From Dehalococcoidia bacterium (GTDB lineage: Bacteria; Chloroflexota; Dehalococcoidia; Lucifugimonadales; GCA-002694895): a DNA stretch of 41,292 nucleotides. A program made the position numbers and the translations under genes. Location: positions 1 through 41,292 of the forward strand of contig JAPYRX010000012.1 in NCBI GenBank assembly GCA_029936815.1. Direction: 5' to 3'. Below are positions 9,536 through 18,061 of the stretch, one piece after another (the first letter of the stretch is position 1; every line of letters begins with the position of its first letter). Below the pieces are notes generated by a model. That model did no database searches. It worked only from the letters and a program-made list of their open reading frames with translations, and had not been told where the DNA came from.

Positions 9536-10891
9536 ATGTCTAAAAATTACCTCAAATATACAATGTCATATGATTATGAGCAAAGGTTAGCAAAGTATGA
9601 TATAAAAGGCTCATTAGCTCATTCTCTAATGCTATCTAAGCAACAAATTATATCCACTGAAGAAATGCGAAAAATTCATGAGGGATTGAATCAAGTTTTA
9701 AATGAAATTGAAAATGATACATTTAAATGGAATCCTGAATTAGAAGATATTCATATGAATATAGAATTTAGATTAACTGAAATCATAGGTAATATCGGTT
9801 CTAAATTACATACTGGTAGATCAAGGAATGATCAAATCTCATTGATTATGAGAATGTACGTAAAAGATCTTAATATAGATACGATTTATAAGTTAATTAA
9901 TTTAATTAAATGTTTAATTAAATTGTCAGAAAAACATTTTTCATTTATATTGCCTGGATATACTCATTTGCAAAGAGCGCAGCCTATATTATTGTCACAT
10001 CATTTATTAGCATATGCTGAAATGTTTTTGAGAGATATAGATAGATTTAATGATGCGTTTTTGAGAGCTGATTTTATGCCATTAGGAACTGGTGCATTAG
10101 CTGGATTACCATATGATTTGGATAGAGGATTTGTTGCAAAAGAATTAGGGTTTAAAAATATAACTTCTAATAGTATAGATACAGTTTCTGACAGAGATTT
10201 CCTATTAGATTATAGTTATGCGTCATCAGTTGCTATGATGCATATATCAAGACTGTCGGAAGAGATTGTTTTATGGTCATCCGATGAATTTGGATTTTCT
10301 AAACTGTCAAAAGATTTTACTACATGGAGTAGTATAATGCCTCAAAAACGAAATCCTGATTTTGCAGAATTAGCAAGAGGTAAAACAGGAAGAGTATATG
10401 GTGATTTGTTCAGATTATTCACAATATTAAAAGGTCTTCCTTTAGCTTATAACAGAGATATGCAAGAAGATAAAGAAGGATTCTTTGATATTGCTGATAC
10501 TATTAATTTCACTTTAGATATTTTCACAGATATGTTAGACACAATAACTTTTAACAAGGAGAATATGTATAAAGCTGTTGAAGAAAGTTATGTTCTTGCC
10601 ACAGATATTGCTGACTACTTAGTTGATAAATCAATTCCTTTCAGAAATGCTCATAAAATTGTTTCTGAAATGACAGATTTTTGTTTAAATAACAATAAAT
10701 TTTTTCATGAATTAACATTATTAGAATATAAACAATTTTCAGATAAATTTGAAAAAGATATATTAGATATTGATCCCGCCTTTTCAATTAATAAAAGAAA
10801 TACAATTGGAGGCACATCAGAAACCCAAGTTAGACTGAATATATCAAATATTAAATCAAGGTTGAAGCTAATTGAAAAAAATATTTCCTAA
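9536..10891 (+). CDS. argH: ArgH, argininosuccinate lyase, with short N-terminus
   Basis: Splits argininosuccinate into arginine and fumarate. Motifs run in order: DIHMNIEFRL, LHTGRSRNDQ, GYTHLQRAQP, and the superfamily signature SSIMPQKRNPD around residue 265, whose flexible loop carries the catalytic Ser. The family normally starts with a conserved LWGGRF segment and about 15 further residues before the Asp-Ile-x-Gly-Ser helix; here the protein begins only ~20 residues before it and has no WGGRF. The upstream sequence is the end of the MaoC gene in another frame, so a missed start is unlikely. Activity is expected but the N-terminus is unusual. Overlaps rpe by 20 bases. Confidence 0.92.
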   Translation: MSKNYLKYTMSYDYEQRLAKYDIKGSLAHSLMLSKQQIISTEEMRKIHEGLNQVLNEIENDTFKWNPELEDIHMNIEFRLTEIIGNIGSKLHTGRSRNDQISLIMRMYVKDLNIDTIYKLINLIKCLIKLSEKHFSFILPGYTHLQRAQPILLSHHLLAYAEMFLRDIDRFNDAFLRADFMPLGTGALAGLPYDLDRGFVAKELGFKNITSNSIDTVSDRDFLLDYSYASSVAMMHISRLSEEIVLWSSDEFGFSKLSKDFTTWSSIMPQKRNPDFAELARGKTGRVYGDLFRLFTILKGLPLAYNRDMQEDKEGFFDIADTINFTLDIFTDMLDTITFNKENMYKAVEESYVLATDIADYLVDKSIPFRNAHKIVSEMTDFCLNNNKFFHELTLLEYKQFSDKFEKDILDIDPAFSINKRNTIGGTSETQVRLNISNIKSRLKLIEKNIS

Positions 10892-11552
10892 AATAGCTCC
10901 TTCTATATTGGCAGCTAATCCTTTAAATCTAGAGAGAGATGTTAAAGAAGCTGAAAAAAATGGTGCTTATAGAATTTCTGTTGATGTTATGGATGGGCAT
11001 TTTGTTCCTGATATAACTTTTGGCCCTAGCGTTGTTTCGAATCTGAAAAAAATCATAGATATAGATATTGAAATTCATTTAATGGTTGATAATCCTGAAT
11101 TACAGTCAAAATTTTTTATTGATGCAGGAGCCGATGTTATCACATTTCATTTTGAATCAACAAAAGATAATGAAGATTTAATTCGATATATTAAACAAAG
11201 ACAAATTAGAGTGGGTATTGCTATCAAACCAGAAACCCAAGTTGATGATATTAAAAAATATTTGAGTGAAATTGATGAAATAACTGTTATGACTGTTGTC
11301 CCTGGGAAAGGTGGACAGAGTCTTATTAAAACCTGCTTAGACAAAGTCAAAGAACTTATCAAAATCAGAGAAGATCATGGGTTGAAGTTTCTAATACAAA
11401 TTGATGGAGGAGTTAAGAAGGAAAACATTTGTAGTGTTTTTGAAATAGGTGCAGATATTGCAGTGGTTGGTACAGCAATATTTAACGAAAGTAATAATAT
11501 TCAATATAATATGAAATCTCTTTTTAACTTATTTGAAATTACTGAATTATGA
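10872..11552 (+). CDS. rpe: Ribulose-phosphate 3-epimerase
   Basis: Interconverts ribulose 5-phosphate and xylulose 5-phosphate in the pentose phosphate pathway. A 226-residue TIM barrel with PKIAPSILAANP at the start, DVMDGHFVPDITFGP (catalytic Asp and metal His), EIHLMVDNP, and the phosphate-binding IDGGVKKEN. The usual NPGFGGQ is VPGKGGQ here, a mild divergence. The only start that keeps the conserved N-terminus is a TTG at 10872, which lies inside argH and gives a 20-base overlap. The stop overlaps tsaD by 4 bases (ATGA). Confidence 0.93.
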   Translation: MKKIFPKIAPSILAANPLNLERDVKEAEKNGAYRISVDVMDGHFVPDITFGPSVVSNLKKIIDIDIEIHLMVDNPELQSKFFIDAGADVITFHFESTKDNEDLIRYIKQRQIRVGIAIKPETQVDDIKKYLSEIDEITVMTVVPGKGGQSLIKTCLDKVKELIKIREDHGLKFLIQIDGGVKKENICSVFEIGADIAVVGTAIFNESNNIQYNMKSLFNLFEITEL

Positions 11553-12553
11553 TTATTTTAGGCATGGAATCATCATGTGACGATACAGGTATTGCCATTC
11601 TTGAGAATGGAACTAATTTAATACATAATAAAATAGATTCACAAGCTGAAATTCATTCAAGTTTTGGAGGAATCGTTCCTGAAGTAGCAGCAAGACAACA
11701 CATTTCTTCTTTCGGAAATTTAATCCAAGAATTGAAAGACAAGAATTTGTTGAACGAAATTGAAGGAGTTGCTGTCACAAAAGGGCCAGGCCTTGCAGGA
11801 TCACTATTGGTAGGAGTTAATTATGCAAAATCCTTGGCATATTCACTAGATATTCCTGTTATCGGCGTGAATCATTTGTCTGGGCATATACATGCTGCAT
11901 GGATAAATAATAAAGTAACTATAAAATTTCCTATAATTGCATTATTGGTATCTGGTGGACATACTGAATTAATCTTGATGAAATCTCATAAAGAAAAAAT
12001 ATTATTAGGTCAAACAAGAGATGATGCTGCAGGAGAAGTTTTTGACAAAGTTGCTAGGTATATGGATCTTGGATATCCTGGAGGACCATTAATAGACAAC
12101 AATGCAAAATTATCAAAAACAAAAAAAAGAACTTTACCTGTAACTAATATTAAAGATAGTTTGGATTTTAGTTTTAGTGGATTGAAAACCTCAACTATAA
12201 AATACATATCCGATATTATAGATGAATATGGAGATCTTGAAGATCATACTATTAAAGATATTTGCTATAATTTTCAAGATGCAGTTGTTCAACAATTATT
12301 AAATAAACTTATGTTTGCAGTAGATACCTATAAGCCCCAAAGTATAATTGTTTGTGGAGGAGTAGCAGCTAATTCTCACCTTAGATTTAGAATAAATGAT
12401 ACTTTTAAGACACCTGTTATCATTCCTTCACCAAGTTTATGTACTGATAATGGAGCTATGATTGCAGCGGCAGCGTATTATGAAAATTCTTTTCAAAAAA
12501 AATCTGAGTTAGACTTAGATGTTTATCCTTCGTTAAAATTGGAGCAGATTTAG
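11549..12553 (+). CDS. tsaD: TsaD, tRNA N6-threonylcarbamoyladenosine transferase
   Basis: Transfers threonylcarbamoyl to A37 of tRNAs reading ANN codons, working with TsaB, TsaE and TsaC. The ASKHA-fold protein starts MIILGMESSCDDTG; the metal-binding HLSGH motif uses His109 and His113, and a late Asp lies in CTDNGAMIA. LLVSGGHTELI and DFSFSGLKTS are further family signatures. Length (334) is normal. It is coupled to rpe by the ATGA overlap and ends one base from the converging gene on the other strand, with no terminator visible between them. Confidence 0.96.
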   Translation: MIILGMESSCDDTGIAILENGTNLIHNKIDSQAEIHSSFGGIVPEVAARQHISSFGNLIQELKDKNLLNEIEGVAVTKGPGLAGSLLVGVNYAKSLAYSLDIPVIGVNHLSGHIHAAWINNKVTIKFPIIALLVSGGHTELILMKSHKEKILLGQTRDDAAGEVFDKVARYMDLGYPGGPLIDNNAKLSKTKKRTLPVTNIKDSLDFSFSGLKTSTIKYISDIIDEYGDLEDHTIKDICYNFQDAVVQQLLNKLMFAVDTYKPQSIIVCGGVAANSHLRFRINDTFKTPVIIPSPSLCTDNGAMIAAAAYYENSFQKKSELDLDVYPSLKLEQI

Positions 12554-12554
12554 A

Positions 12555-13013
12555 TTAATTAGATAATTCTTCTAATAATTTCTTGTAAAAATTATTTTTA
12601 TTCGAAAAAGTAAGAGAGATTTTTTCATCTGTATTAATTATAAGATTGATAGAATTTGAAAAGAATAATAGGTTGGTAAGAATAATTATTCCAAAAACAA
12701 AAGATGATATTGCAAGTATCAAATTGATCACTGAATTTTCTAGTAGGTTACTTAATGGAAAATATCCCAATAACGCACAAATAGATAAAAGTAATTTGTA
12801 TGAATTAATACCCTTTTTAATTGTTATTCTTTTCAAATCAGATATTGGAAAAATTTTATATTCCCACTGGAAATTTGCATCAGATCTTTTGATTATTCGT
12901 TTATTTGTAATAATGATGAAGTCATGCTCGGGGTTATCAGAAATAGATAATTCTTTATCTTTACCAATATCATAGCCAAGTATGAATTTTTCATTTTGTA
13001 TAAATTTAATCAT
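12555..13013 (-). CDS. small membrane protein with PH-like N-terminal part
   Basis: Unrecognised 152-residue protein. Residues ~30-70 (FIIITNKRIIKRS, then SDLKRITIKKG) look like the strand pattern of bacterial PH-like domains, in which a Thr-Asn-Lys-Arg turn precedes the next strand; this is a weak, pattern-level resemblance. Two hydrophobic helices follow at about 74-92 and 95-118, then a short soluble tail rich in Lys/Asn. The ATG is 1 base after the trxB stop, so both genes are likely translated from one message. No function is proposed. Confidence 0.7.
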   Translation of the reverse strand: MIKFIQNEKFILGYDIGKDKELSISDNPEHDFIIITNKRIIKRSDANFQWEYKIFPISDLKRITIKKGINSYKLLLSICALLGYFPLSNLLENSVINLILAISSFVFGIIILTNLLFFSNSINLIINTDEKISLTFSNKNNFYKKLLEELSN

Positions 13014-13014
13014 T

Positions 13015-13938
13015 TTATAAATCCGCTAAATATCTTTCTGTATCTATAGCTGCCATACATCCGCTTCCAGCAGCAGTTATTGCTTGCCTATATTCCCAAT
13101 CTTGAACATCTCCGCATGCAAAAATACCTGGAATATTTGTCTTTGTACCTTCCGTAGTTATTATGTATCCGTTTTCATTCAAATTCAAATAGTCTTTGAA
13201 TAATGAGGTGTTTGGAATATGGCCAATAGCTATAAATACAGCATCTGTTTCCATTAATTTAATTGAATCAGTTAAATTGTTTTTAAGCATTACTTTATTT
13301 ACTTTATTTTGTTTTGGATCATGAATTTCTATTATTTCAGAATTTAAGATAAATTCTATTTTAGGATTGTCTTTCGCTCTCCCTAGCATTATTTGTGATG
13401 CTCTGAATTCTTCTCTTCTATGTACTATGTAAACTTTTTTTGCGAATTTTGTTAAGAATAGAGCTTCTTCCATTGCTGAATCTCCTCCACCTACTACAAT
13501 TACAGTCTGATCTCTAAAGAAAAATCCATCACAAGTTGCACATGTTGACACGCCTTTACCTATTAATTCTGATTCTTCTTTTAATCCTAACATTTTAGCT
13601 GATGCTCCAGTAGAAATGATTACAGATTTTGCTTTTATAATACTTTCATCATCTAGTAATAACTTAAAATCTTTAGAATTAAAATCAACTTTCTTAACTT
13701 CCCCTGTGATAATTTTCGCTCCAAATCGTTCTGCTTGTTCTCTGAATTTTATCATTAACTCTGGTCCCATAATGCCTTCAGGGAATCCCGGGAAATTTTC
13801 AACTTCTGTAGTTAATGTCAATTGGCCTCCTGGAGGGAATCCTTCAATTACAGTGGGATTCAAATTACCTCTGGCAGCATATAATGCTGCTGTTAATCCC
13901 GCAGGCCCTGAACCTATTATCGTTAATTCATTTGACAT
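13015..13938 (-). CDS. trxB: Thioredoxin reductase (NADPH)
   Basis: Flavoprotein that transfers electrons from NADPH to thioredoxin. It has the FAD dinucleotide motif GSGPAGLTAA at the N-terminus, the redox-active pair in STCATCDGFFF (Cys133 and Cys136 from the chosen start), the NADPH-binding GGGDSAMEEA and the C-terminal GIFACGDVQDWEYRQA. An upstream in-frame ATG exists at 13962, but AAAGGAGA lies 4 bases before the ATG at 13938 and family alignment also starts there, so 13938 is preferred (307 residues). The adjoining membrane protein is probably cotranscribed. The redox link with the candidate selenolipoprotein 7 kb away is only conjecture. Confidence 0.95.
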   Translation of the reverse strand: MSNELTIIGSGPAGLTAALYAARGNLNPTVIEGFPPGGQLTLTTEVENFPGFPEGIMGPELMIKFREQAERFGAKIITGEVKKVDFNSKDFKLLLDDESIIKAKSVIISTGASAKMLGLKEESELIGKGVSTCATCDGFFFRDQTVIVVGGGDSAMEEALFLTKFAKKVYIVHRREEFRASQIMLGRAKDNPKIEFILNSEIIEIHDPKQNKVNKVMLKNNLTDSIKLMETDAVFIAIGHIPNTSLFKDYLNLNENGYIITTEGTKTNIPGIFACGDVQDWEYRQAITAAGSGCMAAIDTERYLADL

Positions 13939-13980
13939 ATTCTCTCCTTTTGAGTTATTCATTGATTGTATAATAATTAT

Positions 13981-14021
13981 AATTTAATTAATTTACATGT
14001 TACTTTTAAATTAATTAAATT
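13981..14021. repeat. 15-bp AT-only inverted repeat in a divergent gap
   Basis: Bases 13981-13995 and 14007-14021 are perfectly complementary, separated by 11 bases. The arms contain only A and T, so chance is not excluded in such AT-rich DNA. It lies between trxB (-) and a methyltransferase gene (+), where an operator or a supercoil-driven cruciform could sit. Confidence 0.5.
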
Positions 14022-14048
14022 TAAACTGATAATTAATTTAAAAAAACT

Positions 14049-14672
14049 TTGACAAAATTGATTTTGAAAATTAAGCAAAAGATATTCTCAATAATCTATC
14101 CAATTATTGATAAGTTTTCTTTTAAAGAAAATAATTCTTTAAGATCTTTTATCACATATCAAACAAATGGCAATATTTTGGAAATAGGTGCTGGGGCAGG
14201 TGCTAATTATAATTATTATAAAAATTATAATAATTTAATATTAGTGGATAACAATATTGATTTGTTAAAACAAAATAAGATTGATAAGCAATGTTTATTG
14301 ATTTTGGCAAATTCTGAATATTTACCTTTTAAAAAATCAGAATTTGATTCCATTGTGACATCTTTAGTTTTATGCTCAGTAAACGATGTTAAAAAAACAT
14401 TGTCTGAAATTGATAGAGTATTAAAACCTACAGGAATATATTTTTTTTGGGAACATACAGTCATAAAAAATAATTTCATATATGTAATAAAAAAACTATT
14501 TATTTTTATTTGGAAATTTTTCACAGGGAATTGTAATTATAATATAGATAATTTGTATCATATCCATAAAATTAAGTGGGGAAAATTAGAAATTCATAAT
14601 AAACATTCTAAATTTGTAAAATTTTTCGGTATGTATTATATATATGGAAAAATAAATAAAAATAATTATTGA
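14049..14672 (+). CDS. class I SAM-dependent methyltransferase
   Basis: A 207-residue methyltransferase. SAM motif I is ILEIGAGAGANY near residue 43; LVDNN follows as the acidic strand end that binds the ribose; SEYLPFKKSEFDSIV and VLKPTGIYFFWEH are the later motifs of the UbiE/METTL7-like group. The N-terminal ~35 residues and a hydrophobic stretch near 150-160 could lie at the membrane. No ATG start exists near the family N-terminus, so a TTG at 14049 is used; there is no clear ribosome site. Very rich in Ile, Asn and Lys even for this genome. The substrate is unknown. Its end overlaps the converging dehydratase gene by 7 bases. Confidence 0.8.
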   Translation: MTKLILKIKQKIFSIIYPIIDKFSFKENNSLRSFITYQTNGNILEIGAGAGANYNYYKNYNNLILVDNNIDLLKQNKIDKQCLLILANSEYLPFKKSEFDSIVTSLVLCSVNDVKKTLSEIDRVLKPTGIYFFWEHTVIKNNFIYVIKKLFIFIWKFFTGNCNYNIDNLYHIHKIKWGKLEIHNKHSKFVKFFGMYYIYGKINKNNY

Positions 14673-15613
14673 GAAATTTCTAATAATTTTTTTTTATCTA
14701 CATTTCCTCCACAAAGTATAAATATTGGATTCGAATTTTTTGGTAGTTTATATTTATCAAAAACAATTGGCGCCAATGAAGCTGCAGCAGATGGTTCTAT
14801 AAACAATTTGGTTCTTTCATATATTAACCACATAGTTTCAATAATTTCTTTATCTGAAACAGTTATTAATTCATCTAGATATTTGTTTACTATTTCAAAA
14901 TTTCTTTTTCCTATAAATGGAGCTGACAATCCATCTGCAATAGTATTAATTGAGTTTAATTCTACTGCTTCGCCTTTATTTAAGCTTTGTCTCATACCAT
15001 CTGCTCCTTCTGGTTCAATCCCAATTAGTTTTATTTTAGGATTATAAGCTTTCATTGCAACACATACGCCTGAAATCAATCCTCCTCCTCCTATTGCTGT
15101 GAAAACATGATCAACTTCTGGTAAATCATCTGTTATTTCTAATCCTAAAGTTCCTTGCCCAGCTATTATGTAATCATCATCAAAGGGATGTATGAAATGA
15201 GATTGAGTTTTTTCTTGTATTTCTTTAACTACTGATAATAAATTTTCATCGGTAACAATAACTTTCGCTCCGTAGTTTTTTGTTGCTTCAATTTTAGATT
15301 TAGTAGAATATGCTGGCATTATTATGGTGCTGGGTATTTTATATATTTGTGCTCCATACGCAACAGCTTGAGCATGATTTCCTGAAGACATACTTATTAT
15401 CCCATTAGATTTAAGTTTGTTTATTTCAATACTATTAAGTTTATTTAACACTCCTCTTATTTTGAAAGATCCTGTTTTTTGGAAAAGTTCTTCTTTAAAA
15501 TAAATATTTGAGTTAAATTTATCTGAGAAATAGCTTGACGATGATATACGTGTTCTGTGTATATTATTAGCAATCACACTTTGAGCTTTATTTATGTCGT
15601 TTATATTTATCAA
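14666..15613 (-). CDS. PLP-dependent threonine/serine dehydratase
   Basis: A 315-residue fold-type II PLP enzyme. The PLP lysine is in GSFKIRGV near residue 50; SSGNHAQAVAYGAQ binds the substrate carboxylate; GGGGLISGV holds the phosphate-binding glycine loop. There is no C-terminal ACT domain, so it resembles the short, catabolic-type TdcB or serine racemase-like proteins rather than allosteric IlvA. It could supply 2-oxobutanoate or pyruvate. The start is a TTG at 15613, only 24 bases from the divergent gene's ATG, leaving little room for separate promoters. Confidence 0.88.
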   Translation of the reverse strand: MININDINKAQSVIANNIHRTRISSSSYFSDKFNSNIYFKEELFQKTGSFKIRGVLNKLNSIEINKLKSNGIISMSSGNHAQAVAYGAQIYKIPSTIIMPAYSTKSKIEATKNYGAKVIVTDENLLSVVKEIQEKTQSHFIHPFDDDYIIAGQGTLGLEITDDLPEVDHVFTAIGGGGLISGVCVAMKAYNPKIKLIGIEPEGADGMRQSLNKGEAVELNSINTIADGLSAPFIGKRNFEIVNKYLDELITVSDKEIIETMWLIYERTKLFIEPSAAASLAPIVFDKYKLPKNSNPIFILCGGNVDKKKLLEISQ

Positions 15614-15637
15614 TGTTATTAAATTAAAGGTATAAAA

Positions 15638-17275
15638 ATGAAATATACTAATTATCCCCCATCTACTAGGCCATCCGCAATGGGTTTTAACGGAATGGCA
15701 GCATCAGCGCATCCATTTGCAACAATGGCTGGAATTAGTATTTTAAAAAAAGGAGGAAATGCGTTTGACGCTATTGTTGCCATCGCATCTACTCTTAATG
15801 TTGTCGAGCCTTTTATGTCTGGAATGGGTGGTGTTGGAGTTGCGTTAGTATACAACGCAAAGAATAAAAAATTGCAAGCTCTTAATTTTTCTGGGAACGC
15901 ACCTAAATTAGCTGATTCAGAAAAATATACAGATGAAGCAAAAAATATTGGATCTTGGGCTCCATTAGTTCCTGGAAATGTTGCAGGATGGCTTGAAATA
16001 CAAGAAACCTTAGGCGTTTTAGACAGAGAAATTGTATTTGAAGATGCTATTAATTACGCAAAAAATGGTTTTCCTGTAACTCATTTTCACCATACTATGT
16101 TCACTAAGTCTGTACCAAGATTAAACAAATTTCCTTCTGGTGAAATAATTTTAAATAATGGAAAAGCTCCTTCTCCAGGTACAAAAATTGTTATGCCTGA
16201 ATTAGCAAAATCATTAGAATTAATTGCAAAGCACGGAGCAGATGAATTTTATAGAGGAAGTATATCAAAGAAAATAATCGATTCTATGAAATTATACGGA
16301 GGATTGATTTCTGAAGAAGATTTGGATTCAGTAAAAGCTGAATGGATGGATCCATTAACTGTTAAATATAAAGATTATGAAGTAAGTACTGTACCTCCAA
16401 ATAGTAGTGGATTTCAAATTTTAGAAACACTGAAAATCTTAGAAACTTTTCCTAATGAAAAAATAAAATTTCAAGACTCTGATTTTGTACATCAATTTAT
16501 AGAAACTGTAAAATTGGCTGCAACAGATAGGATAGCGTATGGAGGAGATCAATCTATTAAATTAACCCCAACTGACAAACTTTTATCTGATAGTTATGCA
16601 GCTTTTCAATCATCAAGAATATCAAATTCAGGGGTAAATTTATTAGCAGGAGAGGTGTTTAATCCAGATGCCCCACAAGGAGCATTGACAGCAGTTGATT
16701 TGGATGCTTACGATGGCGGCATGACTACACATTTTTCTGTTTCTGATAGAGATGGGAATGTCGTGTCAATAACTCAAACTCTTGGGGGAGGATTTGGATC
16801 TGCACTTGCCCCAGAAGGTACCGGTATATTTTTAAATAATATGGGTAATTGGTTTGACCTGGACAAGGGTAGTAATAATCAAATCGGGCCTAATAGAAGG
16901 CAAGATATGTGCCTGAGTCCTACTCAAACATTTAAAGATGGTGAATTCTATGCAAGTGTTGGAACGCCTGGTAGTTGGGGGATCCTTCAAACAACATCAC
17001 AAATGCTGATAAATTTATTAGATTTTGAAATGAATATGCAACAAGTAATTGATTCTCCAAGATTTAAAGCGGTCGGAGGGAAAAGAGTAGAAATGGAAGG
17101 AAGATTTCCCGAATCATTAATTACTAATATGAAAAACAGAGGTCATGAAGTTATAAGTTTACCTGATTTTTCTCCTAGTGTAGGAGGAGGTCATGGTATT
17201 AAATTTGATAAATCGACAGGGTCCTATCAAGGTGGAGCTGATCCACGACGAGATGGTTCTGCTATAGGTAATTGA
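15638..17275 (+). CDS. gamma-glutamyltransferase family (Ntn-hydrolase)
   Basis: A 545-residue member of the gamma-glutamyltranspeptidase family, which is made as a precursor and cuts itself before a Thr that becomes the nucleophile. That residue is Thr363 in GGMTTHFSVSDRDGNVVS, matching the TTHYSVVD of characterised enzymes; the GGGFGSALAPEGTGIFLNN loop and a C-terminal GGHGIKFD follow. The N-terminal part has VVEPFMSGMGGVGVAL. No signal peptide is visible, unlike the secreted E. coli enzyme, so a cytoplasmic acylase or hydrolase role is plausible. SD-like AAAGG lies 7 bases before the ATG. The substrate is undecided: glutathione, gamma-glutamyl peptides or other amides. Confidence 0.92.
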   Translation: MKYTNYPPSTRPSAMGFNGMAASAHPFATMAGISILKKGGNAFDAIVAIASTLNVVEPFMSGMGGVGVALVYNAKNKKLQALNFSGNAPKLADSEKYTDEAKNIGSWAPLVPGNVAGWLEIQETLGVLDREIVFEDAINYAKNGFPVTHFHHTMFTKSVPRLNKFPSGEIILNNGKAPSPGTKIVMPELAKSLELIAKHGADEFYRGSISKKIIDSMKLYGGLISEEDLDSVKAEWMDPLTVKYKDYEVSTVPPNSSGFQILETLKILETFPNEKIKFQDSDFVHQFIETVKLAATDRIAYGGDQSIKLTPTDKLLSDSYAAFQSSRISNSGVNLLAGEVFNPDAPQGALTAVDLDAYDGGMTTHFSVSDRDGNVVSITQTLGGGFGSALAPEGTGIFLNNMGNWFDLDKGSNNQIGPNRRQDMCLSPTQTFKDGEFYASVGTPGSWGILQTTSQMLINLLDFEMNMQQVIDSPRFKAVGGKRVEMEGRFPESLITNMKNRGHEVISLPDFSPSVGGGHGIKFDKSTGSYQGGADPRRDGSAIGN

Positions 17276-17288
17276 TTTTCAGATATTA

Positions 17289-18047
17289 TTATTTCGGCAT
17301 TATTATTTCAGAACTTACATTTCTCAATTTGTTTGGCATAATAACCATAGAATGAATAGAAGTGTTTTCAGATAAAGATGCTAGGGAAACAATAGTTTCT
17401 GCAACATCTGAGCTTTTCGCCATTAATTGCCTGTCTTCGTTAGATGGCACAATTGGTCTTTGATCCATTATAGGGGTGTTTACTTCGCCTGGCATTAATG
17501 CTGTAGCTTTAACCATTGTGTCTTTTAATTCTACATTTAAGTATTCTGTGAAATTTATAACTGCAGCTTTCGCTGCTCCATATGATAATCCTGCTAGAGG
17601 GCTTCCAGATAATCCTGCAACTGATGATATATTGATTATCAACCCTTTATTGTTTTTTTTCATATTCCCAAGCACAGCTTGAGTAAATAATACAGTCCCT
17701 ACCAAATTTGAATTGAACACATTTACAATATCATTCAATTCAGTGTTTTCAGTATTTCTATTTATTGTACTATGACCTGCATTATTCATTAAGATATCTA
17801 CTTTTCCGTATTTTTCAATGATCGAATTTACAGTTTGACTCACAAACTTTGGATCTGCGACATCTCCCGTATAATAAGAACAGGTACCGTTATCATTATT
17901 AATAAGAGATGTTATATCTTTTAATTTTGATTCTGTTCTTCCTGTAATGATTATATTGTCACCAAGTTCTGCAAATTTGATAGCAGTTTCCATGCCTATT
18001 CCGCTTCCGCCGCCAGTAATAATTATTGTTCTTTTATCTTTATTCAT
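17289..18047 (-). CDS. SDR-family oxidoreductase
   Basis: A 252-residue short-chain dehydrogenase with the cofactor motif TGGGSGIG near residue 12, the NNAG motif, a catalytic Ser in NISSVAGLSG and the YGAAK active-site Tyr/Lys. ITGRTES after the second strand gives an Arg that favours NADP(H). Preceded by a strong AGGAG ribosome site. It starts 14 bases after the P1-type peptidase gene on the same strand, so the two probably form an operon. Substrate unknown. Confidence 0.88.
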   Translation of the reverse strand: MNKDKRTIIITGGGSGIGMETAIKFAELGDNIIITGRTESKLKDITSLINNDNGTCSYYTGDVADPKFVSQTVNSIIEKYGKVDILMNNAGHSTINRNTENTELNDIVNVFNSNLVGTVLFTQAVLGNMKKNNKGLIINISSVAGLSGSPLAGLSYGAAKAAVINFTEYLNVELKDTMVKATALMPGEVNTPIMDQRPIVPSNEDRQLMAKSSDVAETIVSLASLSENTSIHSMVIMPNKLRNVSSEIIMPK

Positions 18048-18061
18048 AGTTTTCTCCTGAA

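Noticed and set aside
12646-12975. 109-codon plus-strand ORF opposite the small membrane protein
   Set aside because: The minus-strand frame has transmembrane helices and tight spacing to trxB; the plus-strand reading has no recognisable pattern.
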